This document shows positions 1 to 5,232 of a stretch of DNA of 10,901 nt, piece after piece; position 1 is the first letter of the stretch, and the number at the start of each line of letters is the position of its first letter. This DNA comes from Candidatus Equinaster intestinalis (GTDB taxonomy: Bacteria > Bacillota_A > Clostridia > Oscillospirales > Acutalibacteraceae). The translations under genes were made by a program, and so were the position numbers. The notes beneath the pieces are model-generated. The model was given only the letters and a program-made list of their open reading frames with translations, had not been told where the DNA came from and ran no database searches. The stretch spans positions 1-10,901 of the forward strand of contig JAGHTJ010000019.1 in the NCBI GenBank assembly GCA_018065375.1, written 5' to 3'.

Positions 1-19
1 TAATAATATCAATTCTACC

Positions 20-163
20 TTCTGCAAACCGCTTTTCGAGATTCGCCCGAGGAAAGATAAACCTTTCCTCGGCACGCACCCGGACTTTTCCATATCCCAC
101 CGGGATATGGAAATTTGCCTTTGGCAAACCGTCCTTTTCGAATCTCGTCCGGGGAACAATAAC
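20..163. repeat. Structured intergenic repeat region with two imperfect direct-repeat copies
   Basis: Two related segments, about 20-60 and 120-163, share a gcaaaccg core, then cttttcga, then a CG-rich tail ending in ataa. By eye about 30 of 37 aligned bases match, with a 2-base indel, at about 100-base spacing. Between and around them lie near-perfect hairpins: 47-56/63-72 (10 bp), 87-98/102-113 (12 bp, 3-base loop) and 114-119/123-128 (6 bp, ttt loop). Bases 37-45 are also perfectly complementary to 139-147 and could close the three hairpins into a cloverleaf-like shape. The left edge of the window may cut a longer array. No credible gene is present; the open frame across it on the minus strand also runs through the tRNA-Glu gene. 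Function unknown. Confidence 0.7.
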
Positions 164-203
164 AAAAAAATAACGGTACACCGTTTGGTGTACCGTTATT
201 TTT
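164..203 (-). terminator. Intrinsic terminator of the tRNA operon
   Basis: A 17-bp perfect inverted repeat (166-182 with 187-203, loop gttt) is followed, reading on the minus strand, by a run of seven T (complement of 164-170). It begins at the very 3' end of tRNA-Glu and shares base 203 with the encoded CCA, so termination and the tRNA 3' end are directly adjacent. Confidence 0.9.
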
Positions 204-278
204 GGTGACCCGGACGAGATTCGAACTCGTGTTACCGCCGTGAAAGGGCGGTGTCTTAGGCCACTTGACCACCGGGCC
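203..278 (-). tRNA. tRNA-Glu (anticodon TTC)
   Basis: The 76-base minus-strand sequence folds as a standard cloverleaf. The acceptor stem pairs GGCCCGG with CCGGGTC, followed by discriminator A and an encoded CCA (203-205). The anticodon loop CTTTCAC sits on a CCGCC/GGCGG stem and puts TTC at 242-244. The T arm carries GTTCGAATC. It lies three bases downstream of tRNA-Met and is the last gene of the tRNA operon. A 17-base inverted copy of its 3' part lies at 137-153. Confidence 0.97.
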
Positions 279-281
279 TTA

Positions 282-358
282 TGGTGGCTGTAATTGGATT
301 CGAACCAATGACACTGCGGGTATGAACCGCATGCTCTAGCCAACTGAGCTATACAGCC
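282..358 (-). tRNA. tRNA-Met (anticodon CAT, elongator type)
   Basis: The 77-base minus-strand sequence starts GGCTGTATAGCTCAG and ends TACAGCC plus discriminator A and an encoded CCA (282-284). The anticodon loop is TTCATAC on a TGCGG/CCGCA stem, giving CAT. The first base pair of the acceptor is G-C, not the C-A mismatch of bacterial initiators, so this should be the elongator. The loop ends in C rather than the CTCATAA typical of the lysidine-modified Ile tRNA, which also favours Met. It is first in a Met-Glu tandem. Confidence 0.95.
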
Positions 359-384
359 GTTTTTGTCGCTTGTGCGACTATGCT

Positions 385-413
385 ATTATATATTACCGAC
401 ACGAGTTTGTCAA
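385..413 (-). promoter_or_regulatory. Consensus promoter of the tRNA-Met/tRNA-Glu operon
   Basis: On the minus strand TTGACA (413-408) and TATAAT (390-385) are separated by exactly 17 bases, a full sigma-A-type consensus. Transcription would begin near 378, about 20 bases before tRNA-Met, in a leader with a small gtcgc/gcgac hairpin (365-378). It starts only about 20 bases after the thioredoxin stop, and no clear terminator is seen between them. Confidence 0.9.
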
Positions 414-431
414 TACTTTTTTGAAAAATTC

Positions 432-740
432 TTAAAGCAATGCTTCGAGCTGTTCCTTTGTTTTATAGCCGACACTCGTATTGGTGATATTGCCCTCCTT
501 AAAAACGATTACCGTAGGTATGCTGTTTATCCTGAATGCGGCGGCAAGCTCGGGCTGTTCATCAACATTCACCTTGCCAACCTTGATTTCGCCGTCTCTT
601 TGGTCGGCAATCTCCTCAATCACGGGAGCTATCATCTTACACGGTCCGCACCAAACTGCCCAAAAATCAAGCAACACCGGTATATCCGATTTAAGAACCT
701 CTTGTTCAAAATTCTCTTTAGTTATGATAATTTCGTTCAT
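432..740 (-). CDS. trxA: Thioredoxin
   Basis: Cytoplasmic disulfide reductase of the classic thioredoxin family. The 102-residue product matches the usual 100-110 residue length. It has the active site W30-CGPC (C31 and C34) after a beta-strand ending in DFWA, and the cis-proline motif SIPT near residues 73-76, as required for substrate docking. The upstream in-frame ATG at 746-744 overlaps the previous stop as ATGA, but it sits one base from the GGAG ribosome site. The ATG at 740-738 has seven bases of spacing and is preferred; either start leaves the domain intact. It is the second gene of an operon with a ferredoxin-thioredoxin reductase catalytic chain, which suggests this thioredoxin is reduced by ferredoxin, perhaps beside or in place of NADPH-dependent reduction (inference). 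Family assignment is very secure. Confidence 0.96.
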   Translation of the reverse strand: MNEIIITKENFEQEVLKSDIPVLLDFWAVWCGPCKMIAPVIEEIADQRDGEIKVGKVNVDEQPELAAAFRINSIPTVIVFKEGNITNTSVGYKTKEQLEALL

Positions 741-742
741 TT

Positions 743-946
743 TCATTCTCCTTTTGATTTATAATAAAGCATACAATGGCAAAAACCTTCAAAATCGGGG
801 TCTGCCATCTGTTCGCGAAACTCCTTGCAGATACATTTATTATCCTCGGTGATTTCACGCCGGCAGGGACAATATCCACCCCGGGCTTTGAGCCCATCTT
901 TCACCGTTTTTACTATTTCCTTATCGGGATTAAGCGTGATTTTCAT
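743..946 (-). CDS. Ferredoxin-thioredoxin reductase catalytic (beta) chain-like protein
   Basis: The 67-residue protein carries three CxC pairs in the order of the FTR catalytic chain: CPCR (C26, C28), CIC (C38, C40) and CHC (C56, C58), all six cysteines of the family. By analogy with the known enzyme, C26, C38, C40 and C56 would bind a [4Fe-4S] cluster, and C28 and C58 would form the redox-active disulfide that passes ferredoxin electrons to thioredoxin. It is shorter than plant and cyanobacterial beta chains, lacking N-terminal extension, and no variable alpha chain is encoded nearby. An AGGGGA ribosome site lies about seven bases before the ATG. The thioredoxin gene follows at once with translational coupling likely, which gives an obvious electron acceptor. 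Family call secure; the actual partner ferredoxin is unknown. Confidence 0.9.
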   Translation of the reverse strand: MKITLNPDKEIVKTVKDGLKARGGYCPCRREITEDNKCICKEFREQMADPDFEGFCHCMLYYKSKGE

Positions 947-979
947 TAGTTTTCCCCTTGAAATTTCTTTTATACAATG

Positions 980-985
980 ATTATA
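980..985 (-). promoter_or_regulatory. Probable extended -10 promoter of the reductase/thioredoxin operon
   Basis: On the minus strand TGATATAAT gives an extended -10 element (TATAAT at 985-980) about 34 bases before the reductase start codon. No good -35 hexamer sits at normal spacing; the region there is T-rich. Weak-to-moderate support. Confidence 0.5.
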
Positions 986-1009
986 TCATACCGCCGCCAA
1001 AAAATAAAG

Positions 1010-1037
1010 TTACAAATCACGAAAAGTGTGTTATAAT
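1010..1037 (+). promoter_or_regulatory. Promoter of the PASTA lipoprotein gene
   Basis: TATAAT at 1032-1037 preceded by TGT forms an extended -10. TTACAA at 1010-1015 is a partial -35 with 16-base spacing. Transcription would start close to the ribosome site (aaggcaggga, 1046-1055). It is divergent from, and about 50 bases away from, the reductase/thioredoxin promoter. Confidence 0.6.
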
Positions 1038-1060
1038 GTGAAGGAAAGGCAGGGAATATT

Positions 1061-1804
1061 ATGAAAAAAATTTTTTGTATTATTATGGCTTTGCTCCTTA
1101 CATTTGCATTTGTAGGTTGCAAGGCGGAAAACACGGCGGCAGAGCTTTCCGGCAAAACTGCCGAGGAGGTTCTCGATTGGGCTCTTTCGGTTGGAATTGA
1201 GGGAAACCTCAAATACGAATTTGAGTATAGCGACAGCGTTCCGGCAGGGCAGGTTGTCTCTCAAAGTCTAAAGAAGGGCGAAAGCCTCGAAAACGGAATT
1301 ACCGTGGTGATTTCGCAGGGTGCCGCACCTACCGAGATAGTAGGCGGAACCGTGGCGGTTCCCAACTGCATCGGCAGACCTCTTTGCGAGGGTATCGAGG
1401 AATGCGCCTATGCCGGAATCGGCGAGGGCGAAACGATTTATAAAAAGAGTTCTCTCCCCACCGGCACGATACTGCTTACCGACCCGCTTCCGGGCAGTAA
1501 TCTCGAATTTGATGCCGGCAGTGTGAACTTTATCTGCTCCGAGCAGATTGAAGGCTCAAAAAAGCTCGCGGTTTTCGTAAACTGGGAAAATGACGGTATC
1601 ACCGAGCCGCAGGTAAGCATAAAGGCGTTTACGGGCGGCAAGGAGCTGACCGACAAGGCAAAAACCGTAGATTCAAACAAAAATAATACTGCGCTTTATT
1701 TCGAGGCGACAGGCGGTAAGCAGGAGCTTGAGATTACCATTAACGACACAATAACCAAAAAATACACCCTCGATTTTGATGCGGAAGAATACGAGGAAAA
1801 ATAA
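1061..1804 (+). CDS. PASTA-domain lipoprotein
   Basis: The 247-residue protein starts with a lysine-rich hydrophobic signal peptide ending in FVGC (lipidated Cys20), so it should be anchored outside the membrane. Residues about 28-87 form a PASTA domain: a short helix of the KTAEEVLDWA type, then a strand, VPAGQVVSQSLKKGE and a final TVVISQG strand. A second, more divergent PASTA-like unit spans about 98-160 (VPNCIGRPLCEGIEECAYAG, then LPTGTILLTDPLPGS). Residues about 167-240 look like a small beta-rich domain with no family I recognise. PASTA domains elsewhere bind muropeptides or mediate contacts in PrkC-type kinases and PBPs; here there is no kinase or transpeptidase domain. A cell-wall sensing or scaffold role is inference. 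It is monocistronic and reads convergently towards the SGNH hydrolase. Confidence 0.85.
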   Translation: MKKIFCIIMALLLTFAFVGCKAENTAAELSGKTAEEVLDWALSVGIEGNLKYEFEYSDSVPAGQVVSQSLKKGESLENGITVVISQGAAPTEIVGGTVAVPNCIGRPLCEGIEECAYAGIGEGETIYKKSSLPTGTILLTDPLPGSNLEFDAGSVNFICSEQIEGSKKLAVFVNWENDGITEPQVSIKAFTGGKELTDKAKTVDSNKNNTALYFEATGGKQELEITINDTITKKYTLDFDAEEYEEK

Positions 1805-1811
1805 TACCGCG

Positions 1812-1905
1812 TTTTCGGCGGGCGGAGCAGGGCGCAAGCCCTGCTTTTTGTGTTCTTTGAACACAATTCTTTTGCGCTTTGCGCAAAATCGCCGCCCGCC
1901 GAAAA
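1812..1905. repeat. Cloverleaf-like intergenic inverted-repeat element
   Basis: A perfect 14-bp outer stem (1812-1825 with 1892-1905, very GC-rich) encloses three perfect hairpins: 1826-1833/1838-1845 (8 bp, loop gcaa), 1849-1855/1859-1865 (7 bp, loop ttt) and 1870-1877/1881-1888 (8 bp, loop ttt). The first hairpin is followed by TTTTT and could act as a terminator for the PASTA gene. The whole design is far more elaborate than a terminator needs and is reminiscent of mobile palindromic intergenic repeats. It occupies the gap between two convergent genes. Function unknown. Confidence 0.75.
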
Positions 1906-1928
1906 AATTCAGCATACAAAAAATAAAT

Positions 1929-1955
1929 GGGAGGGCACAGCCCTCCCTGATTTTT
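1929..1955. terminator. Bidirectional terminator between convergent genes
   Basis: gggagggc (1929-1936) pairs with gccctccc (1940-1947) around an aca loop. A TTTTT run follows on the plus strand (1951-1955), and on the minus strand there is an AT-rich tail with T6. It lies 12 bases beyond the end of the SGNH hydrolase gene (minus) and also backs up the PASTA gene. Confidence 0.75.
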
Positions 1956-1966
1956 ATTCAGCAAAT

Positions 1967-2785
1967 TTACCACTTATAATTAACGTTATGCAATCCGCCT
2001 TTACCGACAAAACCGATTTGTTTGAAATCGTCCATATTATGTCTTACGATATAATCAATATACGAAGCGGTGAGCTGTGCCGAAACAAGATAACCTGCCG
2101 CGCCCATGTGTCCGCTCATATAGAAAAGCTTGCAGAATTCGCTGTCATGCACCGGGCCGTAGGTGAAAAGGTCGATAATATAGGTGTTATCAAAAAGCTC
2201 GGCAATCTGATAGATATAATCCTTGAGCATTACGGCAAACTTTCCGTAGGCATCATCGGTGGAGCCGGTTGAGGGTCTTGTTACGAGGAAAAACTTTGCA
2301 TTGGGTGAAATTTCCTTGTAACGCTGAATTATTTTACAGTAGTAGCCTACAAAGGTTTCCTTGTTGTTGTGCCAGTCGTTAAGGTCTACATCGCTTATAT
2401 CTCCGGGCACCATATCAGGCTCCCAGGTCGATAAATCGTTACAGCCCATTGCGATTATATAAGCCTGCGCCGCCTTATCGGGGTTCCAGAAATCGTTGGC
2501 ATCGGCGAAGGTTTCGGTATATTCCTTTGCGGTCATACCGCCGCGGGAAAAATTATATACGGTATTGCCGCACATACGCGCCATATACTGTCCCCAGGAA
2601 TATTCGAAATAATCGTTAAACCCTTTTTTGCCCTCTTCGTCAAGCGAAACGTGCTCGCCCGAGGACATACTGTCTCCCACGCAGGCGATGGTTCTGAAAA
2701 TCCGGCAGAAGCCGCCGTCACTCACCAGATTATCGAGAGGTTTTTCGTTGGGGTCGGTGTTAATTATGCGGGACAAATCAAACAT
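1967..2785 (-). CDS. SGNH/GDSL-type hydrolase, cytoplasmic
   Basis: The 272-residue protein has the four SGNH blocks: nucleophile in VGDSMSSG (S39), glycine in RGGMTA (G82/G83), GCND (N116) and a C-terminal histidine in SGHMGAAGY (H226). The usual DxxH acid is missing: the position three before H226 is Met, so the protein may use a Ser-His dyad or another acid. No signal peptide or membrane segment is seen, so it should act in the cytoplasm. SGNH enzymes are typically esterases or acylhydrolases; the substrate is unknown. An AAGGAG site lies about ten bases before the ATG. It is transcribed from a consensus promoter directly opposite the polysaccharide operon, which suggests a link to glycan deacylation (inference). 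Confidence 0.85.
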   Translation of the reverse strand: MFDLSRIINTDPNEKPLDNLVSDGGFCRIFRTIACVGDSMSSGEHVSLDEEGKKGFNDYFEYSWGQYMARMCGNTVYNFSRGGMTAKEYTETFADANDFWNPDKAAQAYIIAMGCNDLSTWEPDMVPGDISDVDLNDWHNNKETFVGYYCKIIQRYKEISPNAKFFLVTRPSTGSTDDAYGKFAVMLKDYIYQIAELFDNTYIIDLFTYGPVHDSEFCKLFYMSGHMGAAGYLVSAQLTASYIDYIVRHNMDDFKQIGFVGKGGLHNVNYKW

Positions 2786-2820
2786 AAAAAAGAAGCTCCT
2801 TTTCGGTTTTTCTTAACTTA

Positions 2821-2848
2821 ATTATACAATTAAACCGAATATTGTCAA
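2821..2848 (-). promoter_or_regulatory. Promoter of the cytoplasmic SGNH hydrolase gene
   Basis: Minus-strand TTGACA (2848-2843) and TATAAT (2826-2821) with 16-base spacing. Its -35 element faces the -35 of the opposite promoter across eight bases. Confidence 0.85.
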
Positions 2849-2856
2849 TTCTTAAA

Positions 2857-2885
2857 TTGACAAATGAGGAAAAATGGGTTATAAT
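2857..2885 (+). promoter_or_regulatory. Consensus promoter of the sugar transferase operon
   Basis: TTGACA (2857-2862) and TATAAT (2880-2885) are separated by exactly 17 bases, a full sigma-A consensus. Transcription would start near 2892, about 35 bases upstream of the first gene. With the opposite promoter it forms an inverted repeat (2841-2850 with 2855-2864) over both -35 boxes. Confidence 0.9.
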
Positions 2886-2926
2886 ATCTGCGTCTGACAA
2901 ACATATTCATTAAGGTTAGTGAAGTG

Positions 2927-3565
2927 ATGAAAATGGCAAACGGTAAAAAAAGCGGATATAAAGTCGTTAAAAGACTTTCTGATATATTTTTCAGCTTACT
3001 CGGTTGTTTGTTCCTTATTCCTTTAACAATTATACTTAAAATCGTCTATATGATTACGGGCGATTTTGCACCGATATTTTACTGCCACAAAAGGGTGGGT
3101 AAAAACGGAAAGATTATTCACATCTTAAAGTTCCGTTCAATGGTGCCCAATGCTGACAGAGTGCTTAAAAAGCTCCTTAAAAAGCCCGGCTATAAAGCGG
3201 AATGGAGTAAAAATCAAAAGCTGGATAAGGACCCGAGGGTCACAAAACTCGGCAAAGTTTTACGCAAAACTTCAATAGATGAAGTGCCGCAGTTTATAAA
3301 TGTGCTTAAGGGCGAAATGTCGATTATAGGTCCGCGTCCGCTCATGGTGGGCGAACTCGAAAATCACGGTGGCGACCCCAAAATTTATACAAGCGTTCGT
3401 CCCGGTATTACGGGCTGGTGGGCGGCAAACGGCAGAAGCGAGACTACCTACAAGGAAAGACTCGAACTCGAATATTATTATATTGAAAATTTAAGTCTGC
3501 AACTCGATATTAAATGTGTTTTCCGCACGATAGCGGCAGTAATTACCAAAAAAGGAGCCAAATAA
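2927..3565 (+). CDS. Polyprenyl-phosphate sugar-1-phosphate transferase (Bac_transf family)
   Basis: Membrane enzyme expected to move a sugar-1-phosphate from a nucleotide sugar to undecaprenyl phosphate, starting a lipid-linked glycan. The 212-residue product is the minimal form, like the PglC/WcaJ C-terminal domain, without the large multi-spanning N-terminal part. One hydrophobic segment (about 19-45) is followed by FRSM (69-72), DPRVTKLGKVLRKTS with the catalytic-type D118-E119 pair, and PQFINVLKGEMSIIGPRP (121-138). Starts at GTG 2924, ATG 2927 or ATG 2933 are possible; only a weak AAGG site is present, so the choice is uncertain. It is first in an operon with the DUF4422 and esterase genes, one base before the next start. 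The sugar transferred cannot be read from the sequence. Confidence 0.92.
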   Translation: MKMANGKKSGYKVVKRLSDIFFSLLGCLFLIPLTIILKIVYMITGDFAPIFYCHKRVGKNGKIIHILKFRSMVPNADRVLKKLLKKPGYKAEWSKNQKLDKDPRVTKLGKVLRKTSIDEVPQFINVLKGEMSIIGPRPLMVGELENHGGDPKIYTSVRPGITGWWAANGRSETTYKERLELEYYYIENLSLQLDIKCVFRTIAAVITKKGAK

Positions 3566-3566
3566 G

Positions 3567-4319
3567 GTGGATATAAAGGTTATCGTAGCATCACACAAAA
3601 AATACGAAATGCCGACAGATAAAATGTATGTACCCGTTCAGGTTGGCGCAGAGGGCAAAGAGGATATAGGATTTACTCCCGATAATGTGGGGGAGAATAT
3701 ATCATCTAAAAATCCGAATTTCTGCGAGCTGACGGGTCTTTATTATGCCTGGAAAAATATAGATTGCGAATATTTGGGGCTTGCGCATTATCGGCGCCAT
3801 TTTAAGGGTAAAAATGGATTTTTAACCCTTGAAGAAGCCGAAAAGCTCTTTACCGAAACTGATGTTATTCTTCCGAAAAAACGGAATTATTATATTGAAA
3901 GCCTCTATTCTCATTATGAGCATACGATGTATGTTGAGCCGCTCGATATTGCCGGCGAAATCATAAAGGAAAAATATCCGCGGTATTTTGCCGAGTTTGA
4001 GAAACTCAAAACGAGAAAAAGCGCGCATATGTTTAATATGTTCATTATGAAAAAGGAAATATTAAACGGCTATTGCGAATGGCTTTTCGATATTCTTTTT
4101 GAGCTTGAAAACCGTGCGGCAGGCTCTCAGTATGATGATTTTCACGCTCGTTTTTACGGCAGAGTCAGCGAACTGCTTTTCGATGTTTATTTGCTTACAA
4201 ACGGTATAGGAGGAGTGGAGGTTCCGCTTTTGTATACCGAAAAGGTTAATTGGTGGAAGAAGGGAACGGGCTTTTTAAGGGCTAAATTCTTCGGCGAAAA
4301 ATATGGTAAAAGTTTTTGA
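3567..4319 (+). CDS. DUF4422 protein, likely glycosyltransferase of surface glycan synthesis
   Basis: The 250-residue protein has the DUF4422 pattern throughout: an N-terminal KVIVASHKKYEMP strand, NISSKNPNFCELTGLYYAWKN (about 44-64), GLAHYRRHF (about 71-79), a central LPKKRNYYIESLYSHYEH, then SAHMFNMFIMKK and a C-terminal YGRVSELLFDVYL. DUF4422 proteins are regularly encoded in capsule and exopolysaccharide clusters and are treated as glycosyltransferases, but the reaction is not established. Translation starts at GTG 3567, supported by AAAGGAG nine bases upstream. Its stop codon (4317-4319) overlaps the ribosome site of the next gene, so coupling is likely. There is no signal peptide. It probably acts on the lipid-linked sugar made by the preceding transferase (inference). 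Confidence 0.88.
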   Translation: MDIKVIVASHKKYEMPTDKMYVPVQVGAEGKEDIGFTPDNVGENISSKNPNFCELTGLYYAWKNIDCEYLGLAHYRRHFKGKNGFLTLEEAEKLFTETDVILPKKRNYYIESLYSHYEHTMYVEPLDIAGEIIKEKYPRYFAEFEKLKTRKSAHMFNMFIMKKEILNGYCEWLFDILFELENRAAGSQYDDFHARFYGRVSELLFDVYLLTNGIGGVEVPLLYTEKVNWWKKGTGFLRAKFFGEKYGKSF

Positions 4320-4327
4320 GGTGCAGT

Positions 4328-5128
4328 ATGCAGGAGCTTAAAATTTGGGATAAGGAAATCCCGTATTTTGACGAAAAAATCAATAACGAAGCCAACAGCG
4401 GTATAAATACAATACGCTTTTTCAGCGCCGGCAAAAAAGAAAAGGTGCCCACCGTTGCGATTTTCCCGGGCGGGGGCTACTCCATTCGAAGTAGTGATAA
4501 AGAGGGTACGCAGGTTGCCGAAATGTTTAATAAAGCGGGCTATAATGCGGCGGTTATCGAATACAGGGTTACACCTTATTATCACCCCTGCGAATTGCTT
4601 GACGGTCAGCGTGCCATAAAGGTTTTGAGATATAATGCAGATAAGCTCGGTATTGATGAAAATAAAATTCTCGTTTGCGGATTTTCGGCGGGCGGAAACC
4701 TTGCCGGAATAACTGCCGTAAAGGAGGATATATGCAATATTTACGAAGATGAAATTGATAAGGTAAGCGCCAAGGTAAACGGCGCAATACTTTGCTATCC
4801 GGTTGTTTCGGCAGATGAAAGCATTGCTCATATCGGTTCTTTCAGAAATATGCTCGGACCCGCTATTGACCGAAAAGATGAGTTTTCTGTTGAAAAGCTG
4901 ATAAATAAAAACAGTTGTCCGTTCTTTATCTGGCATACCGCAGAGGACGATTGTGTGCCGGTTCAGAATTCATTCCGTCTTGCCGATGCGCTCATTAAAA
5001 ACAAGGTTCCCTGCGAGCTTCATATTTATCCTTTCGGATATCACGGATTGGGACTCGGCGGAGAAATAAGCCATGTTAAATCCTGGGCGCCACTTGCCGC
5101 AAAATGGATAAAAGATACAATAGAATAA
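4328..5128 (+). CDS. Alpha/beta-hydrolase, acetyl-esterase-like
   Basis: The 266-residue protein shows the alpha/beta-hydrolase layout of the COG0657 / acetylxylan-esterase-like group: an oxyanion loop FPGGGY (47-50, PGGG in place of HGGG), nucleophile elbow GFSAGG (S120), an acidic residue in HTAEDDCVP (D207 or D208) and catalytic His239 in YPFGYHGLG. No signal peptide is present, so it should be cytoplasmic. The ATG at 4328 is preferred because GAGG (4318-4321) lies just upstream; a longer reading from TTG 4316 would run through that site. It likely removes acetyl or similar groups from sugars or glycan intermediates. Its place behind the sugar transferase and DUF4422 genes fits such a role, but the substrate is inferred only. 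Confidence 0.88.
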   Translation: MQELKIWDKEIPYFDEKINNEANSGINTIRFFSAGKKEKVPTVAIFPGGGYSIRSSDKEGTQVAEMFNKAGYNAAVIEYRVTPYYHPCELLDGQRAIKVLRYNADKLGIDENKILVCGFSAGGNLAGITAVKEDICNIYEDEIDKVSAKVNGAILCYPVVSADESIAHIGSFRNMLGPAIDRKDEFSVEKLINKNSCPFFIWHTAEDDCVPVQNSFRLADALIKNKVPCELHIYPFGYHGLGLGGEISHVKSWAPLAAKWIKDTIE

Positions 5129-5132
5129 TTTT

Positions 5133-5164
5133 AATTGCCGCTTTTTTGCAAGCGGCAATTTTTT
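5133..5164 (+). terminator. Terminator of the sugar transferase operon
   Basis: An 11-bp perfect stem (5133-5143 with 5150-5160) has a six-base loop and is followed by a T run to 5164. It begins four bases after the esterase stop codon. Confidence 0.9.
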
Positions 5165-5177
5165 ATAAACAAAAGTA

Positions 5178-5206
5178 TTGAAAATTTTTTCGGGCTATGA
5201 TATATT
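5178..5206 (+). promoter_or_regulatory. Promoter of the tandem SGNH lipoprotein operon
   Basis: TTGAAA (5178-5183), 17-base spacer, TATATT (5201-5206) preceded by TGA, an extended -10. A TATAAT at 5207-5212 is also present but badly spaced. A strong AAGGGGG ribosome site follows before the ATG at 5233. Confidence 0.7.
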
Positions 5207-5232
5207 TATAATATATAAAAGGGGGAACCTAA

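Noticed and set aside
137..225. Integrated-element attachment site at tRNA-Glu
   Set aside because: The copy of the tRNA 3' part is inverted, while attachment duplicates are direct, and no integrase is present in the window.
15..272. 85-codon open frame on the minus strand
   Set aside because: It runs through the tRNA-Glu gene, its terminator and the hairpin repeats; no ribosome site or family resemblance, so it is a by-product of structured repeat DNA.
1740..1979. Short open frames across the intergenic cloverleaf element, both strands
   Set aside because: They follow the perfect inverted repeats and lack ribosome sites; not credible genes.
4187..4936. 249-codon open frame on the minus strand
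   Set aside because: It lies opposite the DUF4422 and esterase genes, which have clear motifs and ribosome sites; the reversed frame shows no recognisable domain.
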